A stretch of DNA of 35,545 nucleotides from Nephromyces sp. MM_2019 (lineage: Eukaryota; Apicomplexa; Aconoidasida; Nephromycida): positions 1 to 35,545 of the forward strand of contig JADHZB010000718.1 of NCBI GenBank assembly GCA_015657535.1, in the 5' to 3' direction. Shown here one piece after another: positions 11,816-23,088 of the stretch. Each line of letters begins with the position of its first letter. Within the stretch, counting starts at the first letter, position 1. The notes under the pieces are model-generated. The model was not told where the DNA came from. It ran no database searches and saw nothing but the letters and a program-made list of their open reading frames with translations. Both the position numbers and the translations under genes were made by a program.

Positions 11816-12591
11816 ATGGCAAATGGGATTTTACTACCTGTTTACTTTCTGCTCATTTGTTATCTGAAACTTTTTATCTCTTATGAGAATAGATACAATG
11901 ATCGCGGATTGCTTAAATATGTCCTTATTTTGAAAAAACAGGCTAATGGAGTTATTTATGCCAATTCAAGCTTTTTAAAATGTTATAGGGATAGGGATGT
12001 AAGAAATCACTTGGAATCCAGATACCCTGAGTATAAAACAATTCCACATCATTTATATCCAACATTTATAAATCGATTCCCTAGTTCCACCTCCCAAGTC
12101 TCGATCACACTCAGTAGAACTGAAACTAGTCTCTATGCAGTTCCAAAAAAGAAGACCTCTAGATCTAAAAGGAAAATTAGGAGAGCAGCATGGTTTCGTA
12201 GGAGACCAGCGCTCCACACAAAGGTTAATAACAAATCTTACCATAGATTCATACACTCTTACTAAATAAAAATTCTATTAAACACGCTAATCTGTGTATT
12301 CTATCCAATGTCTCTTACTTTGAAATAACATATATACTCAGAAAAATGTTTAAAACTTTCTATATTTGGGATTATGTAAATTAGTCTCACACGCCACAAG
12401 TTTGTTGGATTCATTCATACTTTTTTACTCATAAAAAACAAATTCAGTCAATTTTTTATACTTAGGCCAGTGCAGTTGACATCGCTGAAGCTATGAAACA
12501 TACACAAAATACACTAACTGCAACAAGGACATCTCGTGCAGGTTGGCTGAATCTACCCCCTACTCCCTCTTATGAACCCGAAAAAGACTGA
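11816..12591 (+). CDS. RPL32: Plastid (apicoplast-type) 50S ribosomal protein bL32, 2 exons
   Basis: Exon 1 11816-12223, intron 12224-12465 (242 nt, phase 0), exon 2 12466-12591 (TGA): 177 residues. Residues 1-22 (GILLPVYFLLICYLKLFIS) look like a signal peptide. Residues 23-106 are a long, basic, Ser/Thr/Tyr/Asn-containing stretch like a plastid transit peptide. The mature region then starts with the bL32 hallmark AVPKKKTSRSKRKIRRAAW (108-126). Exon 2 supplies the bacterial-type C-terminus (ASAVDIAEAMKHTQNTL, then RAGWLNLPPTPSYEP), matching the Gly-aromatic-x-x-Pro end of cyanobacterial and plastid bL32. It is a structural protein of the large subunit of bacterial-type ribosomes. The leader implies import into a secondary plastid rather than the mitochondrion (inference). 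The four Cys of zinc-binding bL32 are absent, as in plastid forms. Stopping at the end of exon 1 would lose the conserved C-terminus, so the intron is well supported. Confidence 0.9.
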
Positions 12592-13503
12592 TAAAATGTG
12601 TTTTTTGCACCTTCAAACTTTCGTATTGAAAAACTCAGTTTATAGTTAATTAGACTAATTGTAAAAATTTGATTGAGCTTCGAGAAACATTATATTTTAG
12701 TTATTTCATAAGAAATTATAGATATTTATATTTAAAATGATAAATGGTCTCTGATTTTTTCAAATTTTGATATACCCTACAAGGATTAATTTAACTGTAA
12801 CTTTACAATTTTTCTTAATGCCAACCTAGCAATAAATTTAAAAGATTTCTAGTTAGAATATTTTATACCCCTGAAATAAAATAGCCATATAACGCCAAAA
12901 CATAAGAATCGAAATTATCACAAACTAGTTAAGAATATTAATTAAGAAAATGCTTATATCCTTAAGTAACTAGTAATGACATATAAAATTAATTCGAATA
13001 TAATATACATTGTTCCTACTGCAAAAGTGTATTGAATTCATAGACTTCTTACAACCTTAACACGATTTATAAATAACTTGTTGCTTTGTAAAAATTTCAT
13101 CTTTAATAAAGTTAGGTTAATTATATATGATTAATCATAAAAATACTTTGATTTTTTCTTAAGTATATTAACTCAAAAAATCTGGCTTGGAACTTTTACT
13201 TAAATTATATAAACAATTATTCATTGATTAGGAAACTTGTAATTCTTAAATCCGTTTTATAATTCAGTAAGAATATACAAAATTAAGTAGAGTTGTTTAT
13301 AAAATTTTTTAGGAAACTTGTAATATTTCAAAACTCATTTGAAATCAATCAGTAAATTATAAAGAAAGTTTCAAGAAAGCCTCACATTTTTTAAAAACTT
13401 GATCAATCAGAATATTCCATTAAATTAGAGGTATGAAACTAATAAATTTGTTTAAAATAAATAAATTTTAAAATTAGTAAGTAGCCTTATGCCTAAGTAA
13501 ACA
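12592..13503. other. Intergenic region, no supported gene
   Basis: About 900 bp of very AT-rich DNA with frequent stops in all frames. I see nothing coding. The phrase taggaaacttgtaat occurs twice, at about 13229 and 13310, without other structure. Confidence 0.4.
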
Positions 13504-13847
13504 CTAGGAGCAGTGAAAATTCTTATAGTAGAAAGAGTTTTTTGTTGGGTTGTTGAGGGTTAGCTCGAAATCCATTGGAAAGAAACAAGCTTCATCCTTG
13601 CTTGTAAAAGCTTTGAAATAAGTTAAACCATTTAGTGAAAAGCATAGGTGCCTGATTTTAGTACTTTTAAGTGAGTTACCATTAACAACATTTTCCCAAA
13701 TAAAATTTGGGTTATTAGTACTAATGGTAGATAAGCCATGTTTAGGCAAATGGCTCTGAAAATTTGAATGAGCTTAGGACGTCCTTCATTTTTATGAGAA
13801 ACCATTAATAAGTAAAACACTAGATGAAAATAATACATAGATATCAT
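13504..13847 (-). CDS. Candidate small secreted protein, 2 exons
   Basis: Minus strand. Exon 1 13847-13803 encodes 15 residues, MISMYYFHLVFYLLM, a hydrophobic signal-like start. A 47-nt intron (gtttct...attttcag, phase 0) leads to exon 2 13755-13504, 83 codons plus TAG. The mature part (SHLPKHGLSTISTNN... to ...FYYKNFHCS) is polar with three Cys. Exon 2 is open over its whole length, has balanced codons and follows a good acceptor. The donor gtttct is weak, and the exon 1 frame also runs on alone to 13632, so a frameshift or two unrelated chance ORFs are possible. No family recognised. Confidence 0.38.
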
Positions 13848-14046
13848 CAAATTCTAATGATCCATGCAATTACATTAGCTACAGCATTTGTCAAACTATA
13901 ATTTTATCTTTTTCAATCTGTTTTAAATACCAAATTTTAATCTGTTTAGACATTCGAAGATCTTTATTAAATGAGTATAGAATGGTAGGCTACTTTTTCA
14001 AGACTATTTAAAGCATAAAAAATCTGCATTTACTCAATCTAAAATA

Positions 14047-15808
14047 ATGGGTGATCGATCTAGTAATAGAAAGGCAACAATTGAGATACAAAAGAGATCT
14101 GGTAGAAACACTGGTGCCGCAAGTACTTCACGCTCACCAGGAGAAACTGGACAAAGTATTACCAGGCAAGCAGGGGATCCTTCTGAAATTCCAAAGATTT
14201 TGAATGAAATTTACGTTGTGAGTCTGCTAGTTACATATCAAAATTATTTTTTTATAAAGGATATCATTAGAAAAAGAGAAATATTGTTAGACAAAAGTCT
14301 CTATCATGATATCTTGTTTTAAGTAAAGATTAAGAGTAAAAATATTTGTTCACCTAAACGTATGCTAGTCACACATAATGACTATATTCTATAACTTAAT
14401 TAACAACTGAAGCCATATAGAAAATTTTCGAATATCTATTTCATTTTGCCAGCCCAGTGGATATGATGAAAAATCATCAATTCTCGCTTGCAATTTTCCA
14501 CCGAATACATTGGTACAACAAGTTGAAGCTTATTTTTCATGGATTGGACCTATAATATACGTTGAGCGTGCACCATCTGTTACACAAGAATGTAATTTTA
14601 TTATTGTATTTGCAACCCCAGAGCCAGTCAAGGTAAAAAATAAAACTCGAAAATATTAAAAAATTTCATCGAAAATTGCTTTGCCTCTACCATTAGATTC
14701 TAAAGTTTACTTTATTTTGATGAAAAGTATGTAACGAAAATGATAGGCTCAGACTAGATTGATTTGTAACTTGATGTTTTCGAATTATATTCATGCTTGG
14801 TGTTTTTTATAATTTCCATATTGATAAACAAGCAATAATTCTCAGAACTTATCTTTAACTGCTTTAATATCATTTGCCCTTAGGTCTTTGATTATCTATT
14901 TAATTGGATTTATAGTATTTCTCGATTTATTTTCATTTATTAATGAAGTTGCTTGATATTCTTGTATCATGTTGTTTAAGTTTTTAAATCTATGTTATTG
15001 AAGCATGTTATTAATATCAATCTTATTTTCCATCAGAAATGCCTTAACACAAATCTACTATATGGTCCTCAAAACAATGCGATTTCTGCTCGTCAACTTA
15101 CTGAAAAGCCTACATTTATAACTAGGATGTCAACATTTTTTAAGGTAAATATATTTACTTTAGTTGTTTCAATTGCTAAAAAATTCTAAATATTTAACAG
15201 ACTAATAGCGCCCCTGCATGGAATTTGGGTATTACCAAAGATGAAGCTGGTGAGCCTTACTTATGCTTCATTTTTAGTTTACTCAAATAAGTTTAATAAT
15301 AATCCTTTTTAAATGGCTCTAACTAAATATTATGAATTTTTGCACTTTTATTTTTAAATTAATTCCTCATTTTCAAATTAAGAAAGAAGCTTGGACAAAT
15401 TTTGATACAAAGTGTAGTGTAGTTATTAAATTAAATTTTATAATTTTTTTTTACGCAACAGTGGAATATCTTGGTTCATCAGCTGAAGCAACAGCCACAC
15501 AGTTGAGGAGCTCAGCTACAAATTTCCGAGCTACAATAAGTCAGAACTGGCAATCGGTAATTTCAATTTAGATTTATTGATAGTTTTATGGCACTCTATT
15601 GAATTAGTATTAGTATATATGATTAATAAGAGATCTATTAATCTTGAATACAGTAAAGCATTATTAGCTTGTAAAGATAATAGCTCTTATTACATAATGT
15701 GATTTCCAATAGTCTGGAGCACAACAAGTTATCCAAGATGCTGGCTTAGCTGTTAATGATGCATGGAGCAAAGCCTCAGAAAGCATATCAAATTACACAA
15801 GGAATTAA
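14047..15808 (+). CDS. RRM-like domain protein (vip1/BPA1-like architecture), 6 exons
   Basis: Exons 14047-14217, 14453-14632, 15037-15144, 15201-15249, 15462-15556 and 15713-15808 (TAA). All introns are GT-AG with matching phases (0,0,0,1,0), giving 232 residues. Residues 1-60 are a polar Ser/Gly/Arg tail. Residues 64-135 fit an RNA-recognition-motif fold: ILACNFPPNTLVQQVEAYF (beta1-alpha1), GPIIYVERA (beta2), CNFIIVFATPEPVKKCL (beta3-alpha2) and NAISARQLT (beta4). The aromatic RNP residues are weak, so it may bind protein or lipid rather than RNA. Small RRM proteins such as fission yeast vip1 and plant BPA1 share an N-terminal RRM followed by an alpha-helical Ala/Ser tail. Here that tail is SSAEATATQLRSSATNF through SKASESISNYTRN. 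The architecture match is inference; the exon chain is strong. It is convergent with the next gene. Confidence 0.82.
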
Positions 15809-16609
15809 GTATGGACGGACTGAAGCAGCTCCAAGAGATTTATACTATAAAATAGATATATTATAGATTTGTATTTTATTTCTATAAACTCCTTAACCAA
15901 AACGTTATATAAAATAAATAGTAACACAATAATTTAGCAGTTTATATAAATAGGTATATACTTTAACGATTTAAATCTTGACCATCCATAATCCACTGAG
16001 CATAAACAAATCTACTCCCTTGAACTAAGTATTGAAGCAAAAATTCCGAGCTGATAATAATTATTCTTAACTCTGACTTGTAGTTAATAATGATAGCAAT
16101 AGTTAATTGATGCTTTAATTTCTTTGAAATAATTTACAAAATACTTTCGGAAATCTAGACTCCGGAAATGATAAAAAGAGGAATTATCAATTATTAATAT
16201 GATTTATTGTGTAAAATATAATAAAATCCTCTCATTGTTGATTGAAACATTTGGAATCCAAATAGGAGTCGCGTATAACCTTTTCTTCTCCTATATTAAG
16301 AAAAATACGAGAAAAAAAATCGATTTTTAAAACTATACAATCTAAGTAATTTCGTAGTTGGTATACTTTGATTCATTTTGAAAATAATATTATAGCTATA
16401 GAATTTAATTATAGATATTATTCTAGCTCTAAAAAATATAATAGATATAATAAAACTTGGTCAGTGTCCAGCAATAAAAATCTATAATTCATAATATAAC
16501 GACATTAGTTTATTCTAGAATTATCAAATGGTGATAGTAAATAAAAACTGCTTTTTCGGTAAATTGGTAAATGTTAGATTTTAAGATTTACCAAAGTGAT
16601 TAAATAAAA
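15809..16609. other. Convergent intergenic region
   Basis: About 800 bp between the 3' ends of the RRM-like gene (+) and the UBXN6-like gene (-). It is AT-rich with no open frame of note and should hold both 3' untranslated regions. Confidence 0.45.
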
Positions 16610-19600
16610 TTATTTGTTAGATTCTATGAAAAAGTAATCAAAGCAATAAAAACTGTAGATCATGAAAGCTCAAGTGTTATTTAGAAACAATAAGACAAAA
16701 TTATATGCTCAAGTATCCATTAATCGAGGTGATAAACTTGTAAAAGTATAGTATAGGTGTAATACCTTTTATATTAAAGTGTATAATACCATTCGGGACT
16801 AAATTTTCTTCATAAAGTGTATGACGAAGGTTAAAATTTTTCACAGGTGGGGTTTCATAAATGTACCAATCCTTTGACAGGAATTCGGGTAATAAAAACT
16901 ACCGAGTTTAATTATGTGTGTATTTAATGTTCGAGCTTTTGTGATTTTAATAATAAAGTATGTCTTTGAAATATATAATAAACTAATTTCAATTGATAGC
17001 TTCCCAACAAAATAAAATATCGACATGGTATATAGATTCAAATGTAGAAAGGGCTTATACGTAATTCAAACCTTCTTGATAGAGTCTTTAACTTCTCTTA
17101 AGGTCGTATCTGGTTTGAAAGTCATTTCTAAGACCATCTTGTCTGGAAAAAGTACTCGAACTGCACACTATTGTTTAAAAAAAATGAATATATATGATTT
17201 ACTTCAAGAAAGAGTGATATTTACAATTCAAAAGTCAAACTGGAATTATAATCTCCTTTAAATTTATAAATAGGTAAATATTCTTATTTTTTCATGAAAT
17301 CATACGGATGCAAACGCGCGTTTCTTGTTTAGATTCTGTAATTCTTTCTTTGCTCTCGATTGAAATTGAGGGTTTTCAGAGAGTGACTGTTATAAATATT
17401 ATAAGATTGTGTGATTAAAGGTTGCTATAAAAAGATATTATAATAAAGTCATACAGTTCTTAAACCAGTTGGCAATGGTTAAAACAATAGTCTCAAATAT
17501 ATCAATTTTTCGTTTTTTTATTTTTGTTTCAAAATAGTCAAGCTCACAAACATTATGATTGTAATAAATAAGTAATCTCAAAGTGTTATATATGACAAAT
17601 CTTGTATAATCAATATTTTAAGTAGAACTCATACTGGTGGAAAATCATCTAAATAGATCCTTACTTCTTTGATGGATGCTAATTCAGACATAGAGATTGG
17701 TGCGGTATCAATTTCATCGCCTCCAAATTGAGAGAGAAGGCTGGGTGGGCTGAGTCGAACTTTTTTCAGGGCGCTTTGGGGATAATATTTGGGGTTCAGG
17801 TCAACTGTATTAGTGTCACCTCCGGTCTGATATGAAAAGGAAATAATTCAATGAGTATAAATCATTTCCACAATCGAGTTTAGTGTTGGGTCGATTGAAT
17901 ATGTATTATTAGCAATATTCGATAATTATTTTCAGATTGTGTATAAAATGACCTTTAGATAAGATTTTCTGTTCTCAATAGCGCTAAGTAATAAAGTTGA
18001 ATCCTCTTGGTCATTGTTATTTATGATTTTGTGTAATTTTCTGAGTGGAATATTAAAAGGTGTTATTGGCTAAATGTGTTATAGGAAATGGTTTTGGAAT
18101 TAAATTATTACACATATCATGGAGCTAAAGATAAAGTATCAAATAATAGTAAATAAAGTTAAGGTAGCTCTTTCCTTTAAGGAAAGTAGGTAAGTGCATC
18201 TCTAAAAAGATAAGGTGATTTTGTAGTAAAATATTTAGTCTAAGCGTATATAGACACATTGAGCAAATCTGAAAGTGGGTTGATTGTGTGGAATATAAAT
18301 TGAGCAGTTGGGATAGTTACTTAATATGAATCAATTCAAAGATGTAAATAATTGATAAATTTTAATTCTTTGAAGTATCAAGTGGAATCGTGAAGTAAAT
18401 ACTGTACGATTTCATAGCTTAAGGTGAGTTTGGGGGAATTGATTATTGTATGTATTAGGTCTAGTTTTGGTGTTGATGTGTAATTTCTTAAGGAATTGTG
18501 AAAATATTCGATTTCGCTCATTCTAACATACGGCTTTGTTTATCAAGGCTTATTATTGTTCTTAAGAATAGCTTGTTAAGTTGTAGCAACTATTGGGCAC
18601 ATTTAAAATGCCCTAAGTTATTGTTCAATGTCTTAAAATATATTTAGAGTTCTAGATGCTTTTGTATTTATATTTTTTAATATCTATGTATTTGATCCAT
18701 TATTAACGCTATATAGGGCAGGTTATACATACCTAGTATCCATGCTCGTGAAATTAAATTGAGAGGAGTAAGGGTTAAAAGCATCTGATGCAGGGAGTTG
18801 AGGTTTTGGTATGCCAAACTCACCTAATTTGTTTGCAAGGAAGTGATGAAAGTCGGTCAATCTAAAATAAATTTGAAATTTTGAGCAATTAAATGTGTAA
18901 AAGATTTAGATCCTTGAGTGCTCCCATAAATAGGTGTGTAGCTAAGGAGATTTAAGTCATAAATAATAATAAAAATATAAGTCTCTATAAAGATGTATTT
19001 TAAAGCCCATTTAGCCTCCTCAATTCTATAAAAGATATATTTGTATCTTGAAAAAGTGGATGGAAATAATTATTATATAGACATGTATATATTTATTCTT
19101 TTCAAATGCATAAATTTTTTCGAGTTGCTCAGCTTTTACCGAGATATATAAGCAATTGGCATCTTATAAGAGTCCTCAGTTTCAACAAACCCACATGCCA
19201 AAAGTGTGTTAGTTGTAGCTTCGTATTGGCCCACAGTTTGGCTAAATGTTTTGTTAGATTTTTTTAGGAGTCGTTTTTTGGGGTCACTAGGTTTAGCTAA
19301 TACATTGTCAATTATCTTCAGAAGAGTCTTGATTGCTTCTACGCCCTCGGAAGTTTTGAACTGTTGAGTGCAAAGTGTGTGAATATAAGGGTGAAAATTA
19401 AGTGATAGCTGCTTTTTTTGGAACATAACTGTATATTTATACCTCAGAGTCGAATTTCTCAGAGATGTTCTGTAGAGAATAGCTGAAAATAGAGTCATCA
19501 TTCTCAAAGTACTCACACATGGTTAAGTCTTCTTGACCTGAAAATCGTACAGAAAATGATGAGACTTTTGTTAATTTGATCGTAATATATCAAAAGTCAA

Positions 19601-20850
19601 AGCGCTAGAATCATTGAAATAATTATTGCCAAGGGTATAATAGCTTATATTTATGGTATGATTAAAATATAGTCATATTGGTGTATAATTATGCTGCTTA
19701 CTTTCAGATGTTGTCGGTTGAATGACCTGTGATTCACCAGCTGTGCTTGGAGATGAGGCTGTGAAGAATAATGATAAAGTTAAAACAGTTTTACATGAAT
19801 CCTAGCTCCTGTCTCAGTTTGTTAAGATGTTAGTGGATCAAGTAATAAATGTTAGCCGAAGATTTATAATTAATTTCAAATTTGGAATAAAAAAATATTA
19901 GTATCTTTTACAGATGTTTAAGAAATATATATTAATAAGCTATATAAGATTAGGTAATTATGAACTACTTCCTAAATACCTAAAACTTGAATAACAAATA
20001 ATTGATGGAAACATTTAAGAAACAAAGGGGGAGTATGCCTACTTGTAGTCGTTTCAGCATAGGAGCTGGATGTTGTTGTCACTAGCGGATCAGCTAAATT
20101 TATTGAGAGGTGCAAAATAGATATGGGTCTAACTTACATCAAAGGAAATTTGAATATATAATCATTCTTACGTGTATGAGTTGTGGGGTATTCAGCCAAC
20201 TCATACTTTATGGTGTTTACAAGTCTAATAGGCATTTTTAGGGCTTTCCAATCATCATTTCCTAGTGATCTCAAGCTTTCTGTAAAGCACACAAAGATTA
20301 TGACGTTTTTAGAATATATATATAACAAAACAAATTAATCTCTAAAATCTATTAATTGGATTGGATCAATAATAAAAAGATTTATTGATATTAGTCAGGA
20401 GATGAATTTCACTGGTAAATAGTATATTTGTATTAAGAGGAAAATAGCAAGGCATAAAATTATACCTAAGGTATCCAACCAATTTTCTTCAATTAACCTA
20501 TACAAAGAAAAGGTGATTATACAGATGTTGTATAAGGAAATATTTTCTCAATCAACAAGGTTTAACATATCCATATTTATGTTTCAGTATAAATTGGAGT
20601 TGCTAAAAGTTGTATGCTAAATATTTTAACTAATTATTGTCGCCTAAATATGTGTGGGTGAAATCTATGCTCTTGTTGGTGGAGAAAAAATGGTACAGCT
20701 TGGGTAAATGAATAATTCAAGTTAAATTTCATATATAATAAGTACGTCTAATTTTTGGTATTAGGATCAGTGGAAATTTTAAGTGGCTTACTTCCTTGCT
20801 AGATGCATCATCTCCTCTTGAGGCCGATTCAACTTTTTTGCAATTTCCAT
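16610..20850 (-). CDS. PUB and UBX domain protein, UBXN6/UBXD1-like p97 cofactor, 13 exons
   Basis: Minus-strand exons in order: 20850-20792 (ATG), 20497-20466, 20279-20172, 20093-20043, 19758-19702, 19537-19443, 19360-19140, 18861-18733, 18040-17953, 17826-17665, 17167-17072, 16898-16766 and 16623-16610 (TAA). All GT-AG with matching phases; 414 residues against about 441 in human UBXN6. Residues 10-60 are a helical N-terminal region (ARKLIEENWLDTLESL, then DDWKALKMPIRLVNTI). A Thr/Ser-rich linker follows. PUB domain at about 137-200: GVEAIKTLLKIIDNVLAKP, then NKTFSQTVGQYEATTN and LLACGFVE. UBX domain at about 334-410: AVRVLFPDKMVLEMTFKPD, DWYIYETPPVK, TLYEENLVPNGIIHF. The FPR p97-binding loop is replaced by TPP; as I recall, UBXN6 also lacks FPR and relies on its PUB domain to bind the p97 C-terminus. 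It likely acts in p97/Cdc48 ubiquitin-dependent trafficking or degradation. The 14-nt last exon is the least certain. Introns are 78-692 nt. Confidence 0.84.
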
Positions 20851-23088
20851 TAGGAAAGGGTAAACCTAAGAAATCAATTATGTGATATTTTGCAAATCTA
20901 AAGTTCATGTTAAGAAGCTTATAAATGAAATATTTAGCATTTATTGTTCAAAATTTGTTAGTATCGAACATATTTTATGATATTGATTGTCTTAGATTTA
21001 TGAGCACTGTTCCTCTGATGTATATAAAAGGCTCATAGTGCGAAATTTGATAAATATAAATTCAATTTCACTATTCGTGTGGAAAGATACATAGTTCCAA
21101 AGTTCATAATATAGTGTTTGGAGGCTAATGTGAGTTAAGCATCGTAAAATTTAAAAAATTATCACTCAAGGGTAAGGTTTAAAGAAGACTGAGTGGGGAT
21201 CTAGTACCTCAGAGTTTTGCATTGTAACTAAAGGGCTGCAGATGAGATGTTAGCTTTTGTATTAAATGTGGTAGCAGCGTTGATAGTTATTGGGTATATG
21301 CAATCACGTGAAGGATTAATAAATCTGAGTAATTTATATGCTGCCTTAAGCAGTTTTGATATGGAATTGATCAGGGTCTTATGTGAAGTAAGCTGTTTGG
21401 AGGTATAATCTCATTAAGCTCCTGTTGTGTGGGTGTCGTTACTGTAGTAGATAGAGGTGTGTGATAAATCCCTAGCTCTTGAAAATGGTAGGCTTTATTG
21501 CTGATGAGTTAAATAATCGCATAGATTGTTTGCGCTATGTTAAGGAGCTGTATGTAATTTAGCCTCATATGTCAAGTAAGTGGTGTTGGTGGTATCTAAG
21601 TAAGTCAAAGGTTATATAATGTCAGGTGGGTAATATATTGGATGATAATACCCGGCTACACAGGAAGGTTTATCAATCTAGATTTGCTAGGTTGTTTGCG
21701 TTTTAATTGTTGGCAACAGTTTAAATAGTGCTTTCTCTAGTAGACTTACATAATTGAATAATTTTTCTATGCCAACGCTTGTGAATAATTATGGGAGATA
21801 AGGTGCATTTGTTGAAGCTTTAGTTGCTTTAACAGTTTAATCAGTCGTTGTAGCTATGTGAGCTATATTGAACACGTTTATATCGACATTAACTCTGTAT
21901 TTAAGGTCATGGTATGATCTTAGTTCATAATTAAAACATGTTCTTAAAATTGAGTTTTGTATTAACTTTCGAGACTTTAAGATAATGCAAAATGTGATAG
22001 CCTTAATGATGTTAAGATTAATCTTGGCATTTGATATGAGTTTATTTAAACACCTATGTTCAGAATGTTATTAATTACTGAGGAATAATTTTTGTGAGGC
22101 GGGTTTATTGCAGTTCCTAATATTTTATTTTATCCTCTCAAAAAGAGGTTCGTAAGTTGTGGGTATTCAATTAAATAATTTGCTAAACATCTCGGTATCA
22201 ACATCTATATTTAAACGCTGTAAAACATGGATATTTCTATATAAACTTTTACGACTCAAGCTTTTCAAATATATATACATAAGGTTTATTTTATTATTGT
22301 TGTTAGTTTAGTTTAATAAAAGGGGCAAATGGGATTGTTTTACAGAGTAAGTTTTTCGGAAATAAGAAATCTTTTAAGAAAAAGTATCAATCGTAATAGT
22401 AAAAGAAAATCAGACATTATTTTTCCTGTCTTGTTTATATATTTATTGAAGTATGGGAAATCTCGGTACAAAAAAGCATAAGCCATATATTTCCGTAAAA
22501 TTGGATAGTAAACACACACAATAGATAGAGAAACATGTAAAATCTATATGTGCAAATATAATTGAGGATATACGTATCTACACTGTAGTATAAAAATCTA
22601 GAAATATATCAATGCGCAATCTTGTAAACTTGTGAATATGTTGATGTAAATACACATTTTGTAAAATTATAGTGATGCGCCAATGTGTGTAAATAGATGT
22701 TTAATGTATATGTAATAATCTAAAAATTTATAAATCTAGAAAAATGCTAATATAGAAACGTGTAAATAGATATATAAAGGAGGTACACATATAAAAATAT
22801 ATAAATATAGAAATAGATATATATAAATAGAGAAATGCATAAATTAAGCATGTATTTATTTCGATCTTGAAGCACACGAGCTCATTGAAACTTGCATTTA
22901 TGAAATGAAATAACATCTTAGAAGAAAGCTCAATATATTTGACTTGAATCACTTCTAAGAAGCAACAAAATAACTTAGCTAGTGAATTTGTACAATGAGA
23001 TATTAGGATCAAAACGAAAACCCAGATTTAATATTCCTTTACAAGAATATCAGGCCGAGATTATAACTTTTCAAATTCTAATACCTCC
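20851..23088. other. Intergenic region upstream of the UBXN6-like gene, no supported gene
   Basis: About 2.2 kb between two minus-strand genes. From about 21180 to 21850 the + strand is rich in G and T, so the minus (transcribed) strand is A/C-rich, matching other upstream regions here. From 22500 to 22850 there are degenerate repeats of phrases such as aaatctagaaa and gtaaatagatatata, probably in the 3' flank of the giant gene. No exon chain seen. Confidence 0.4.

Noticed and set aside
17025..17261. 78-codon plus-strand ORF
   Set aside because: It is antisense to the first UBX exon of the minus-strand gene.
19409..19516. Two alternative 34-nt introns (19483-19516 or 19409-19442) in the UBXN6-like gene
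   Set aside because: Both keep the frame, but the 82-nt intron 19361-19442 has a normal size and joins directly to the PUB domain. The alternatives could still be minor splice forms.
19136..19516. 126-codon minus-strand ORF read as one gene
   Set aside because: It covers the PUB exon, but its start is intron and its stop lies just past the donor at 19139. The true gene continues to the UBX exons.
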